Below, piece after piece: positions 12,630 through 23,270 of a DNA stretch of 64,000 nt; the stretch's first letter is position 1; each line of letters begins with the position of its first letter. The position numbers and the translations under genes were made by a program. The notes beneath the pieces are model-generated. The model was not told the origin of the DNA. It searched no databases and was given only the letters and a program-made list of their open reading frames with translations. This DNA is from Molossus alvarezi (Eukaryota > Chordata > Mammalia > Chiroptera > Molossidae), in the NCBI GenBank assembly GCA_037176705.1, contig CM073885.1:88775001-88839000 (forward strand), given 5' to 3'.

Positions 12630-13513
12630 GGGGACTGTGCGCCCGGGGGACTGTGCGCCGGGGGGACTGTGCGCGGGGGGACTGTGCGCCGGGGGGACTG
12701 TGCGCCGGGGGGACTGTGCGCCGGGGGGGGGGGGGACTGTGCGCCGGGGGACTGTGCGCCGGGGGGACTGTGCGCGGGGGACTGTGCGCCGGGGGGACTG
12801 TGCGCCGGGGGACTGTGCGCCGGGGGACTGTGCGCGGGGGGACTGTGCGCCGGGGGACTGTGCGCCGGGGGACTGTGCGCCGGGGGGACTGTGCGCGGGG
12901 GGGGGACTGTGCGCGGGGGGACTGTGCGCCGGGGGGGGGGACTGTGCGCCGGGGGGACTGTGCGCCGGGGGGGGGGGACTGTGCGCCGGGGGACTGTGCG
13001 CCGGGGGGACTGTGCGCCGGGGGACTGTGCGCGGGGGGGGACTGTGCGCCGGGGGACTGTGCGCCGGGGGGACTGTGCGCGGGGGGACTGTGCGCGGGGG
13101 GGGGGACTGTGCGCCGGGGGGGGGGGACTGTGCGCCGGGGGACTGTGCGCCGGGGGGACTGTGCACGGGGGGGGGGACTGTGCGCCGGGGGACTGTGCGC
13201 CGGGGGGGGGGGGGACTGTGCGCCGGGGGGCTGTGCGCGGGGGGACTGTGCGCGGGGGGGGGGGGGACTGTGCGCGGGGGGGGGACTGTGCGCCGGGGGA
13301 CTGTGCGCGGGGGGGGGGGGGACTGTGCGCGGGGGGGGGGACTGTGCGCGGGGGGGGGGGGGGACTGTGCGCCGGGGGGACTGTGCGCGGGAGGACTGTG
13401 CGCGGGGGACTGTGCGCCGGGGGACTGTGCGCCGGGGGGACTGTGCGCCGGGGGACTGTGCGCCGGGGGACTGTGCGCCGGGGGACTGTGCGCGGGGGGA
13501 CTGTGCGCCGGGG
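12630..13513 (+). repeat. GC-rich minisatellite, 53 units of GACTGTGCGC(C)G(n)
   Basis: By count, 53 consecutive copies of a constant core ACTGTGCGC, each followed by an optional C and a G-run of 4 to about 14. The mean unit is ~16.7 bp. Length variation lies almost wholly in the G-run and in presence or absence of the second C; rare variants are GTGCACG (~13163), a missing GA (~13230) and GGGAGGA (~13390). Because units have mixed lengths, several frames on both strands stay open for over 300 codons (Gly/Cys/Ala/Pro or Arg/Thr/Val strings); these are not genes. The G-runs could form G-quadruplexes on the plus strand. Confidence 0.98.
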
Positions 13514-13579
13514 TGCCAGTGGACGCGGATGGCTGCCCGCGAGCGTTCTCCAGTGGTTTCTCAGCATCTGCATGGAAAG

Positions 13580-13765
13580 TCCAGCTCCTTCTCATGGCAG
13601 CAAGCCCTTCATAACCTGGCCCTTCATGCCCAGCTCATCTCTGCTCAGCCCCAGCCCAGGCCAGCTTCAGCCACACTGACTATTTCTGTCTATGGTCTGG
13701 AAGCTGACTGAACTCTTGGCCTTCAAGCCTTTGCATATTCCCTTCCTCTTGACCTCCTTAGGAGG
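13580..13765 (+). mobile_element. L2-like LINE fragment, possible
   Basis: The order 'cttcataacctggccc..', 'ccagcttcagccacactgac', 'cttggccttcaagcctttgcatattcccttcctc' resembles the well-known 3' portion of mammalian L2 elements. Highly diverged; call by phrase similarity only. Confidence 0.4.
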
Positions 13766-15261
13766 GCAATTCATTCTCGCCCCACCCCTCTCTCTCCATA
13801 CTGGCAGCTTCAAGTGAAACGGAAAAGAATTCTCCCCTTGACAAGCACTTCTAATAAACCAAAGACTCTTAAAGGGTTGGGAAAATGTGCTCCCATTCTC
13901 AGGGATTAGCAATACCTTGATCAAAACAAACTGCACTTGTCTGTGGAGCTGCAGGTTTTACAAATCCCATAAAAGTTTTAGGCTGTTCAATGTAAATCAC
14001 TGGATTCGAGCATTCTAGGCTTAACTCAGGAAGCATCAGAGGACTGTATTAATTACTTGCACAGACGACAGACGAGCTTGCAGCCGGTGGCAACAGGTGG
14101 ACTCACCTTCGAGCTCTTTCGGGGTTTTGGAGGGCACCCCTTGTCCAGTGCCATCTCTCTGCCAGATTGCCAACTTTAATGTTTAGTGCAGATATAAGCT
14201 TTTTGCATTGATTTATTTTCCTATTCTTGATTTTCCCCTACAGCCTCTCTTGAACTTAGTGCTTTATTTAAAAAGTGGTAAATAAAACATGAGCTTGGTT
14301 TTCACTTTTAAAGCATGAGGCTGTTCAATAATTAGAAGAGTGGATGGATGTTAATCAATTTTATTTGATTTATGGCTTTCCATCTGAGACCTGGATCACA
14401 GGCTCTGGCAGTAAACTTTAAGGAACCACGAGGTCTGATTTCTTTCCTTGTCCTGAGAAAAATTCACCCCTCTGGCTGACTTTCTTCCCTCCATGAAGGT
14501 TGTATGGGGGTGGGGAGAGGCTTTAGGGGCCTGGGGTAACTTGGGTGTTTGCTCATCTTCCCAAACCACTGTCTCCAAGTTCTCCCCGGTAAGGCGGACG
14601 CTGATGATCAGTCCTCACAGGCGACCCTTCTTTCTATAATTAAGCGAGCTGAAGCTGAGTGGCAGAAATAAAGTATGATTCCTTTCTTCCGTATACTAAA
14701 TGCTCTCCTTCCTGAATAAACTTGTCCTCACTCACTGTGAAATTGGAAACACAGCCTTTTCCTGATGACCAGATGGCCCAGCAAATATAATGACTTCAAG
14801 TACTCTACACTTCCTCTCCACTACCCTCGGCGGTGGGCTAGCTCCTTATTCTTCCAGATGCCGACCTCTCTCGAGTGCTTCCCCCAATCATTATTCTTTA
14901 ATAAACCCAGAGCAATGGAGTTGGGACAAAGCAAATAATTCTTTAAAGCTGTAAAATAAAACAAATCTTTTAGAGAAGGGTAATAGTAAATGAATAAAGT
15001 AAACGAATCAAAATTATATTTTAGAATAATATTTAATTCAGTAAGAATGCCACTTACATTTATTCTAATTTATCTGGTACAGTTATTTGATTCAAACTGC
15101 CCTTCAAATTCCTATCTAGGACTGCAGAGAGTAAAGCAGGGAAATTCTGATGGACAATGTAGGGCAATGTGAGTAGAATCTTACCCACATCATTTGAAAT
15201 CCACTTAATACTGTGGACTATTCCAGCTAATAAAAGCTTAACGTGATTCCTGAGTTTCTTT
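13766..15261. other. No gene or recognised repeat
   Basis: About 1.5 kb of intergenic sequence; small ORFs only. No splice-flanked coding block seen. Confidence 0.4.
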
Positions 15262-15484
15262 GGGTGTACAATTGGCCCTCCAGATCTGTAGATTATGCAT
15301 CCGAGGATTCAACCGACTGCAAATGGAAAATACTGTTTTTGATCTGCAGTTGGGAATTCATGGGTGCAGAGGGCCAACTGTATGCGTTGTTCTACACCAT
15401 TTTACAGAAAGAACGTGAGCATTCATGGACCTTGGTATCTGCAGGGATCCTAGACCGATCCCCCAAGGATATCTAGGGACAACT
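15262..15484 (-). mobile_element. MER2/Tigger-like DNA transposon
   Basis: The right end 'ccaaggatatctagggacaactg' read on the minus strand begins CAGTTGTCCCTAGATATCC, the MER2-type terminus. The left end 'ttggccctccagatctgtagattatgcatccgaggattcaacc' is the opposite end of the same family. It is flanked by TA at both sides, as expected for Tc1/mariner-Tigger. Internally deleted and old. Confidence 0.8.
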
Positions 15485-17878
15485 GTATTTTCCCTTGACA
15501 GTCTTACCTAAGCAAATTTATTGAACTTTCCAAACCTGTTTCTTCCACCTGAAAAAATGCGTACCTTAGGCTTAGCAATATATGAAAAAACATAGAGAAA
15601 GAAATTCAAGTTGGTAAAGTAAATTTACAGATAAATTGACTACACAAAAGGAGATTATGGCCACCATTTGGTCTCTCACATCATCAGAAAATCAACCCTT
15701 TCCCCTTTCCTCAAACCAATTTTAGAGTTGGCGATCAATGTTCTCGTTTACATGGGGATCGGTAATTCATTGATTAAATTAATAACATGTTAGGGTTGCT
15801 ATGAATTGTTAGGAAAACCCGTTTGCAGCACAATTTGCATGAACAGAGCTGAGAGGTAAGAGGGGAACTGCAGTGGCAGCACCTGCTCTGTGTTTGGGAG
15901 ACGTGCCCTTGGAGACCCGGCAAGCTCAGGGCACCAGCGCATTCTGGACAACAGAGCCATCATTCAGAAATAAAGGTGGGTCACACAGGTTCAGCCTAAA
16001 TGCTCAGATGCTTAGATGCCATATTTTTCTATCCTTACTTCATTTCATTAAAAAAAAAAAAAAAAAAAGCAACTTGACTAAATAGCTCCTGTGTGTTCTA
16101 GTCTTTACTAAGGGGAAGTAGTTATTATAAATGTTTATTTTTGATAGTTGTTGCAAAATGTAATTAATTGGAGCCCTAGATAGATACAGAAAGCTTGTTT
16201 ATATGAAAATTCCTCCCTAAAAAGATAAGAAACCCTCGGTTCAACAGAAAACAATTTGTTGCTAATTCAAGACAGTAAAACCTTTTTCTCCTCACCACAA
16301 AAAGACAAACTAATAAAAAGTGTTGATCTTTTTGTTCATTGATGGTTTTATGTACACTACCCATAAAAACAGGTGAGGGAAGAGGGACACTAAGTAAGGT
16401 CTGCTATTTCCCGCAACAGTCTGAACGCTGATTAAAGGGTAAGGAGACAGATTCGGACAGTGTGTCTTTCTCTCCACAAAACATGAAGCCTGAAGTTGAA
16501 CTACAGGGTCACAGAATATTTACTTTAAAACTTTCTAGTCAGTAAAAGAAACATTTCCTTGGTGCAAAGGAGTCAACATCGCCCTACAAATCCTTCAGCA
16601 AGGAAAATAGGGTATAATGGGGGGGGGAGCACAGATTTTAGTTCCTAAAATAACTTTCTGCAATCACAGGAAGCATTTAGATCCCTCCTTTCCTCCTCTT
16701 GCAGGAAAATGCAACAATCTCTGGGTCACAGGAAATAACACAAGTTTTAGAAAATCCCTGTGGTATGAGATGAAAAACATCGAGTGGGTCTCTTCTGCGT
16801 CCTACAGATGACGTAAAGGACAACAGATGTTCGAAGACTCGGGCACATCAACGAGAGGTCACTGATTGTACTGGTGAGCGTGATGTCTGCATTCCAGGTC
16901 CAGCAGGGCAGCAGAGGCGGACACACAACGCTACAGCCGATGTGTCTGCAAGGAGGGTGATGATGGCAAGGAGTGTGGGAGGAGGAAGGACAGAGGAAAG
17001 GGAGGGGAGGCAAAAAGAAAAAGTGGGTCAAACTATTTCGTTTCAGATTACCAGCAGATTGTACTAAAAATTAGTAAAAAAATATGGGCATGTCAACAAT
17101 GGATGGAACAATTTAAGAAATAGCAACCATTCCTAACTGTGGATACAATACTGTATAAATGCAAACATTCATATAATTGACTGACAGGAAAAACATTCAT
17201 AACATTTTCATTAAATATAATTGTAGGTGTCAAGAGAATAAATCCTATAATATTTATCTTCTGCCTTTAAAGTACTTTTCTTAGAATATTCAGGTAGGAG
17301 GGTATTTTTCGATTGCTGCTTAGGGCATATTAGCAGGCAAACTTTTTTATAATCCCACCAAAGACTTATCGATTAAGTCCTTCTAAGGGTGAAAAGGTAA
17401 AAATTGGTTTATGCAGAGTAAATCAGGAAGAATTTTGGATTTGGTAGGGATTTCTCCCTTTGGGGCCTGAATGCAAAAGGAGGTTCCACAAAACCCTTTG
17501 AAGATCGTCTATCTGTGTCGTGACATTTCATGACCACACCTTGAATTTAATAATCCATAAATGGGATAATAAAACCAATTACATTTCAATTAAAAATGCA
17601 GTTTTATATGAATTTTTAAGACTATTGGGTATTGACAAGAGTAAGTAAACAAACGGAACTGTTGTTTAAGCATCGTCAGTATCAAAATATGTATTTCCCC
17701 TCTTCGCAGTCTTCCATCACCCTTCTCCAGCCTGGTTCCCTCATGGCTACATTGCTGTGATGGTTTTCCAGCTGGTCTCCCTGTTTTCCCTGCCCCTCCC
17801 TTGCACCCCGCTCCCAACACTGCCGCTACCTCATTTCCCACATGTGGCTGGAAAAATGTTTTGAAAATATGGTTTCCA
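15485..17878. other. Long stretch without gene or clear repeat
   Basis: About 2.4 kb of AT-rich intergenic DNA with an A-run at ~16050-16068 and a G-run at ~16619. No supported gene or repeat. Confidence 0.4.
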
Positions 17879-18022
17879 GCCCTGGCCGTTTTGACTGAGT
17901 GGTTGGATCATCGGCTTGTGGACCAAAGAGTCGCAGGTTCAATACCAGTCAAGGGCACGTACCTCAGTTGCAGTTCAGTCCCCAGCCCTGGTCGGGGTTG
18001 TACAGGAAACAACTGATTGATG

Positions 18023-18072
<50 letters not shown>

Positions 18073-18126
18073 CCCTCCCTCCCTCCCTCCCACTCTATCT
18101 GAAGATGAATGGAAAAATATCCTCTA
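17879..18126 (+). mobile_element. Ves SINE with expanded CT microsatellite
   Basis: tRNA-like head with mutated A box ('gttttgactgagtggttgg'), the 'caagggcacgtacctcagttgcag' body, then a long (CT)n at ~18022-18070 and (CCCT)n. It ends 'gaagatgaatggaaaaatatcctc'. The duplication is unclear. More diverged than neighbouring copies. Confidence 0.88.
18022..18090 (+). repeat. (CT)n/(CCCT)n microsatellite
   Basis: An expansion of the pyrimidine tract internal to the Ves SINE. It creates spurious Ser-Leu or Arg-Glu repeat frames on the two strands. Confidence 0.95.
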
Positions 18127-18324
18127 TTGCTTCCATAAATCACTTCCAGAGTCAAAAACTTATGAGAGCCAGTTGTTTAGTAATCTTACTGAGATAGCTA
18201 ACACACACACACACTGTGTGTGTTTTCATGTAAATTGTAGCATTCCACACACACTTTTTCTTTTAACAATATAACCCAGTGATCAGTTCATTTCAGAACA
18301 TATGGAGTTGCTTTATTCTCTTTT

Positions 18325-18569
18325 TATTATTATTTTTTAATCCTCACCCGAGAATATTTTTACATTTATCTCCAGACAGAGTGGGAGGGGGAGAGAGAGA
18401 GAGAGACATTGATGTGAGAGAGACACATTGATTGGTTGCTACCTACACGACACCAACTGGGGCCAGGGACCAACCACAACCGAGGTACATGCCCTTGGCT
18501 GGAATCGAACCCAGGACTCTTTGGTCCTCAGGCTGACAACTCTAACCGCTGAGCAAAACTGTCCAGGGC
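18325..18569 (-). mobile_element. Ves SINE
   Basis: Minus orientation, starting with the 'aatcctcacccgagaat' 3' end and finishing with the tRNA head 'ctctaaccgctgagcaaaac'. Flanked by a perfect 16-bp duplication TGCTTTATTCTCTTTT (18309-18324, 18570-18585). Confidence 0.95.
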
Positions 18570-18893
18570 TGCTTTATTCTCTTTTAATAGCTGCATTATA
18601 TTCCATTGTATGGATGTTCCACAATTTATTTAACAAGTCTCCGTGTAAGGAAAATGGGGGGTTGAGTGAGAAGGGAAAAGTACATTTTTTTTCTCTAGAT
18701 GAAATCATATTTCTCTAAATTAAGGTTATATTTCATACACACACAAGATTATGTACTAGTTAAGAAACAGAATAATACCTCACCCTCCAAACAAACAAAA
18801 AAACACTAGTTTACCAATACTATACTTACCTTCTGTGTCCCTTTCCTGCCTCGTGCCTGTCTCTTACCTTAGGAGTAACTCTTTCCTGATTTT

Positions 18894-19126
18894 TTTTTAA
18901 TCCTCACCCGAGGACATTTTTTTAATTTTTTGTTCAGATAGAGTGAGAAGGAGAGAGAGAGAAACATCGACGTGAAAGGGACATATCTAGTGGCTGCCAC
19001 CCACACAACTCCAAACGGGGCCGGGGACAAACTGCAACCGAGGTACGCGCCCTTAGCGGGAACCGAACCCGGGTCTCTCAGGACCGCAGGCCGACGCTCT
19101 AACCAGAGCCAAACCGGCCAGGGCTC
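18894..19126 (-). mobile_element. Ves SINE
   Basis: Minus orientation with the terminal hairpin 'tcctcacccgagga', intact B box (gaaccgaaccc) and tRNA head. Flanked by TCCTGATTTT (18884-18893, 19127-19136). Confidence 0.94.
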
Positions 19127-19909
19127 TCCTGATTTTAATGTTTATCATTCCCATAGGTTTTTAATAAATGTATCAGGTTTATATAACTAAAACATAGATT
19201 AGTTGGCATTGCTTGTTTTTGAGATTTATAAAACGGCTGAAATAGGTCTCTATTGTAAACAGTCTTTCCTAACTTGCCATTTTTGTACATGATGATGCTA
19301 AGATTCGTCCTTTTTTTTTTTAAAGTAGCTGTAGTTCATTCATTGTCCCTGCTGCATAATATTCTACTGTGACTGTACTACATTAAATGTATCCTTCTGT
19401 TGCCAAGCTTTTGGGCTTTTTGCAGGTTTTAGCCACTGTGAACAGTGCTGCTATGAACAATTCCTTTAAGTCTTCTGGTGAACATGTCCTCTCAGAAACA
19501 CCCAGAACAGACCAGTAAATTATGTGACTGCAGTCCTGTAAGGATGTACTCTCCGAAGTGGTTGTTTACCATTTTACCAGCAATGTCTAAGGTACATCTC
19601 TTCCAACACTTGGTTTATAAGACTTCTGAATTTTTACAGTCCAGTGACTGTAAATGGCAGCTCATTGGTTTTGATTTGCATTTTCTGATTACTTCTGGGA
19701 CTGAGCTTCTTTTCTTATGTTTATTGGCCATTCATGTTTTCTCTTCTGTGAAATGCCTGCTTTGTTTCTAGTCCCTAGTTTCCAGTTAAGTTATCCTTTT
19801 TTTCCCTTATTGATCTGTAGAAGTTCTTGAACTATTTGGGATAACTAGTTATAGGTGTTGAAATGTTCTCTCAGTTTATGGTTTATCTCAATTTCTATAT
19901 GATGTTTTT

Positions 19910-20166
19910 TATTTTATTTATTTATGTATGTATTTATTTTATCCTCACCCGAGGACATTTTTTCATTTTTTGTTCAGATAGAGTGGGAGGGAGAGAGAGG
20001 GAGAAACATTGACGTGAAAGGGACACATCGAGTGGCTGCCACCTGCACAACCCAACCAGGGCCGGGGACAAACTGCAACCAAGGTACGTGCCCTTAGCGG
20101 GAACCAAACCCAGGTCTCTCTGGACCACAGGATGATGCTCTAACCACTGAGCAAAACGGCCAGGGC
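19910..20166 (-). mobile_element. Ves SINE
   Basis: Minus orientation with 'tcctcacccgagga' and a tail expanded to (TTTA)n. Flanked by a perfect 16-bp duplication TCTATATGATGTTTTT (19894-19909, 20167-20182). Confidence 0.96.
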
Positions 20167-20277
20167 TCTATATGATGTTTTTAAAAGACATTCTTAATGT
20201 TAATGAAGCTAAATTTATCAGTCTTTTCTTTTATGGTTATTGCCTTTTGTATCTTATTTAGGATGTTCTTCACTCCT

Positions 20278-20510
20278 GACCAGCCAGTGTGGCTCAGTTG
20301 GTTGATCATCATCCCATGCACCAGGAGGTCCCGGGTTCAATTCCAGCCAGGGTACACCATGTTGTGAGCTGGATCCCCAATTGGGGGCATGCCGGAGGCA
20401 ACCGATAAATGGTTCTCTCATTCATGTTTCTACCTCTCTCTCCTTCTCCCTTCCTCTCTCTGAAATCAATAAAGCTTTTTTTAAAAAAAAACAACACAAC
20501 AACAACGACA
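20278..20510 (+). mobile_element. Ves SINE, ATCAATAAA subtype
   Basis: Head 'agtgtggctcagttggttgatc', body 'gggggcatgccggaggcaacc', terminal 'aaatcaataaagc' plus an A-rich tail. Flanked by TTCTTCACTCCT/TTCTTCATTCCT (20266-20277, 20511-20522). Confidence 0.93.
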
Positions 20511-20930
20511 TTCTTCATTCCTAAGGTCACAAAAGTCCTACATTTTCTTCAATATTTTACAATTTTACCTTTAACATTGATTTAAAAAAATATATATATG
20601 GCATGAGGTAGGGATCCGTTTTTTCTTTTTTTCCCATATGGAGAACCAATTGCCCCAGCCTTTCCCCAGTGATCTGCAATACCTATTTCTGTCATAAATC
20701 AAGTGTTCGAATAGGTACAGACTATTTCTAGGCTCTCTATTTTGTCCATTCTCTATCCATGTATTAACACCAAACTGTCTTACTATAAATTTATAGAAAG
20801 TCTTGATGTCTGGTAGGGCAAATTGCCTTCCTCCCTCTCCTCCTGCTATATTTCTTCTTCAGTGTTTCAGTTATTATTGGATCTTTGCTCTTCGTATAAA
20901 TTTTTAAATCTGTTTGTTAGACTATTAAAA

Positions 20931-22383
20931 GGGAGAATTGTTTTTCAAGGAATGCTTTTTCGTACCTTTAAAATTTTGTCTGGAAGGCATGTATCATAAA
21001 TTTAAAATATAAAAATTTAAAAACTTATCACCGCCTGCTTGTTATGTCATGGTCAAATTACATCCCATGTCATCCAAGGCTCTCTGTAGTCAGATCGGTT
21101 TTTTCCATCCTACTACCCTATTATCTGCCCATCACTCCCAAATATGAAACCACTTCTCCAAGTAGGCTAACTTTCTGATAGCTCCTCCACAGAAGCCCAC
21201 TTGTGCCCCCTTATTTCTTTGCTCATATTATTTCATTCTTTTCAACCACCTATTCTTCAAACCTGATTCCAGCTCCGTCTCCAATCCACTTCTCTAAAAC
21301 TACTCATGTCCTTCAAGTCAGAGTTTGGCTCTCATGTTTTAAATTTTACTTTGTGACTGGTGTCCTCGATTTATATATGAGCTCCATAGGGCAAAGTATT
21401 GGCTGGAAAAGAGTTAAAGACATATTTTTGAAGAAATATAAAATTTGTGTTAATGGATTTTAGACTAATCACTGTTGCCAACCTTTGGGTCCAGTCATAG
21501 TCAGGCATTTTAGCTTGGATATGTTAGCTTTTATATTTGGTCTAGGTGAGTAACCATGATTAGTGAACTACAAAAGAAAGCCAGTGCCTAATGGAATTTA
21601 TTTGCAAGAGACTTTTAAGACAATTCGAAAATACCTTTATCAGCAGAGACAGCCTAATACCTATAACATGTTCTCAAGGCAGTTTACAATGTATCTGTAT
21701 AGCTCTCCTTCTGAAGAGATGATAGAGACAAGTGTGTGGACCATGATTAAATCCATTAGGCACAGCGTGAGAAATAGTGCTTAAACAATAGTTCAACAGC
21801 TGTAAAGCCATAACCTGCCAAATGTTTTTAATGCTTGAAATGGATACAGTTGAAGATAATTTATTGTTCCTACCTTCTGTCTCAATTAAAATAAAAATCA
21901 TTATTGCTTGATGTATTCAATTTGTAAAAGAAAACTGATGTTTATTGTAAAGGCCCTAACCTGCAGTATAAAAATTACCAAAGGCAGAGTATAATGAGCT
22001 GAAACAAAACCATAGACCTTTAAATAGCTCTAAAAGATTAAAAATAATAAAAGAGCAGGAATGTAGTTAGAAAAAATTTCAAATACACTTTTTAAAAATA
22101 AAGACTATTCTTTTGAATTAAACATCCTTAATATTTTAATCAAGTTATCTGTTGTTACAAACGTGGCATTCCTAGGACCAAAAGTCAGCTAATTTTCAAT
22201 TAATAAGTTGAAAGTATGGCAGATTAATAGTTATATAGGCCATCCAATCACAGAGTTAAACAAGGCTTTCAACACAGCGGTATGCTTTAAACGGAAGATT
22301 GAATTCAAATCTTATCTAAATAAGGGTTTTTAGTTATGAAGGTGTTCTATGAGCAAGTTCTATTATACACTTTATGGAAACTT
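20931..22383. other. No gene; nothing firmly recognised
   Basis: About 1.45 kb of AT-rich intergenic DNA. Part of 21040-21400 has an L2-like flavour (pyrimidine-rich, 'gagctccatagggcaaag') but I cannot assign it with confidence. Confidence 0.35.
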
Positions 22384-22397
22384 TAAGCCAAATTATT

Positions 22398-22639
22398 ATT
22401 TATTTTATTATTTTTTAATCCTCACCCAAGAATATTTTTCTATTTATCTTCAGATAGAGTGGGAGGGAGAGAGAAAAACATCGACGTGAAAGAGACACAT
22501 CAGCGGGTTGCCTCCCGCAGGACCCCAACCAGGACCTGAGACGAACTGCAACCCAGGTGCATGCCCTTGGCTGGAATCGAACCTGCGACTCATTGGTCCG
22601 CGGGCCAACGCTCTACTGCTGAGCCAAACCAGCCAGGGC
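22398..22639 (-). mobile_element. Ves SINE
   Basis: Minus orientation with 'aatcctcacccaagaat' at its 3' end and tRNA head 'gctctactgctgagccaaacc'. Flanked by a perfect 14-bp duplication TAAGCCAAATTATT (22384-22397, 22640-22653). Confidence 0.95.
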
Positions 22640-22653
22640 TAAGCCAAATTATT

Positions 22654-22994
22654 TAAAAACAGTTTTAATGTGAAAACAATTTGCTGCTTCAGATCACACA
22701 GTAGGAAGTGGCAGATGAAAAGAAAGCAAATAATTGAATTGATTATCCTTCAGGTTTCAACCTGACCTCCAAATGTCAGGAGTCATTCAAACTAACTAGG
22801 CACGAGAAAGATTGCCTAGTTTTCTTTTTTCAGGAGGTATATTTATTTAAGAAAAAAAAAATTAGTCTTTGAAAAAGGGATTTGAAAACAGTCATATATG
22901 GAAACTGTGACATTCCAGGCATTTATATAAAAAAACTATTCTGGAAAATATAATCCAATTATCAGAAAGCAATTCATTAATGCATTATTCTTTT
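22654..22994. other. No gene or recognised repeat
   Basis: AT-rich intergenic sequence between a Ves SINE and the LINE-1 nest. Confidence 0.4.
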
Positions 22995-23043
22995 TTATAA
23001 TTTATTGAACCTGCGACTTTACTGAAGTATAACTGATGCACAA

Positions 23044-23060
23044 TAAACTGCACATATTTA
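23044..23060. repeat. Target-site duplication, left copy, of young LINE-1
   Basis: TAAACTGCACATATTTA is repeated perfectly at 29607-29623. In the older host LINE-1 the two flanks join without a gap once the insert and one copy are removed. Confidence 0.95.
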
Positions 23061-23270
23061 TTTATTTATTTATTTTTTTATTGATTAATTTTTGTTACAA
23101 ATGATTCTCCTTTTCCCCCCACTGATTCCCCCCTCCCCCTTCCCTCCCTGCCCCTTCCCCTGATTGTTGTCCATGTCCACTGTTCATGCCTCCATGCATT
23201 TAAGTTCTGTTGTTCATCCCTCTCTCAGCTCCCCACTCCTTAGGGGATTGTCCTCAAACTGTTATGTTCA

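Larger units (their letters stand above)
18270..20930 (-). mobile_element. Ancient LINE-1 (L1M-like), interrupted by Ves SINEs
   Basis: Antisense LINE-1 phrases run across the block: 'gctgcattatattccattgtatgg..ccacaatttatttaacaag' (18590), 'ggttttgatttgcattttctgatta' (19670), 'ttattgatctgtagaagttcttgaac' (19807), 'caccaaactgtcttactataaatttatagaaagtcttgatgtctgg' (20768). This order matches the ORF2/3' UTR of old L1M families. Ves SINEs at 18325, 18894, 19910 and 20278 inserted into it, so it predates them. Boundaries are approximate. Confidence 0.75.

Noticed and set aside
12503..13711. Long Gly/Cys/Arg-rich open frames (over 300 aa) on both strands
   Set aside because: They are produced by the GC-rich minisatellite; several frames on both strands are open at once and there is no domain, start context or splice evidence.
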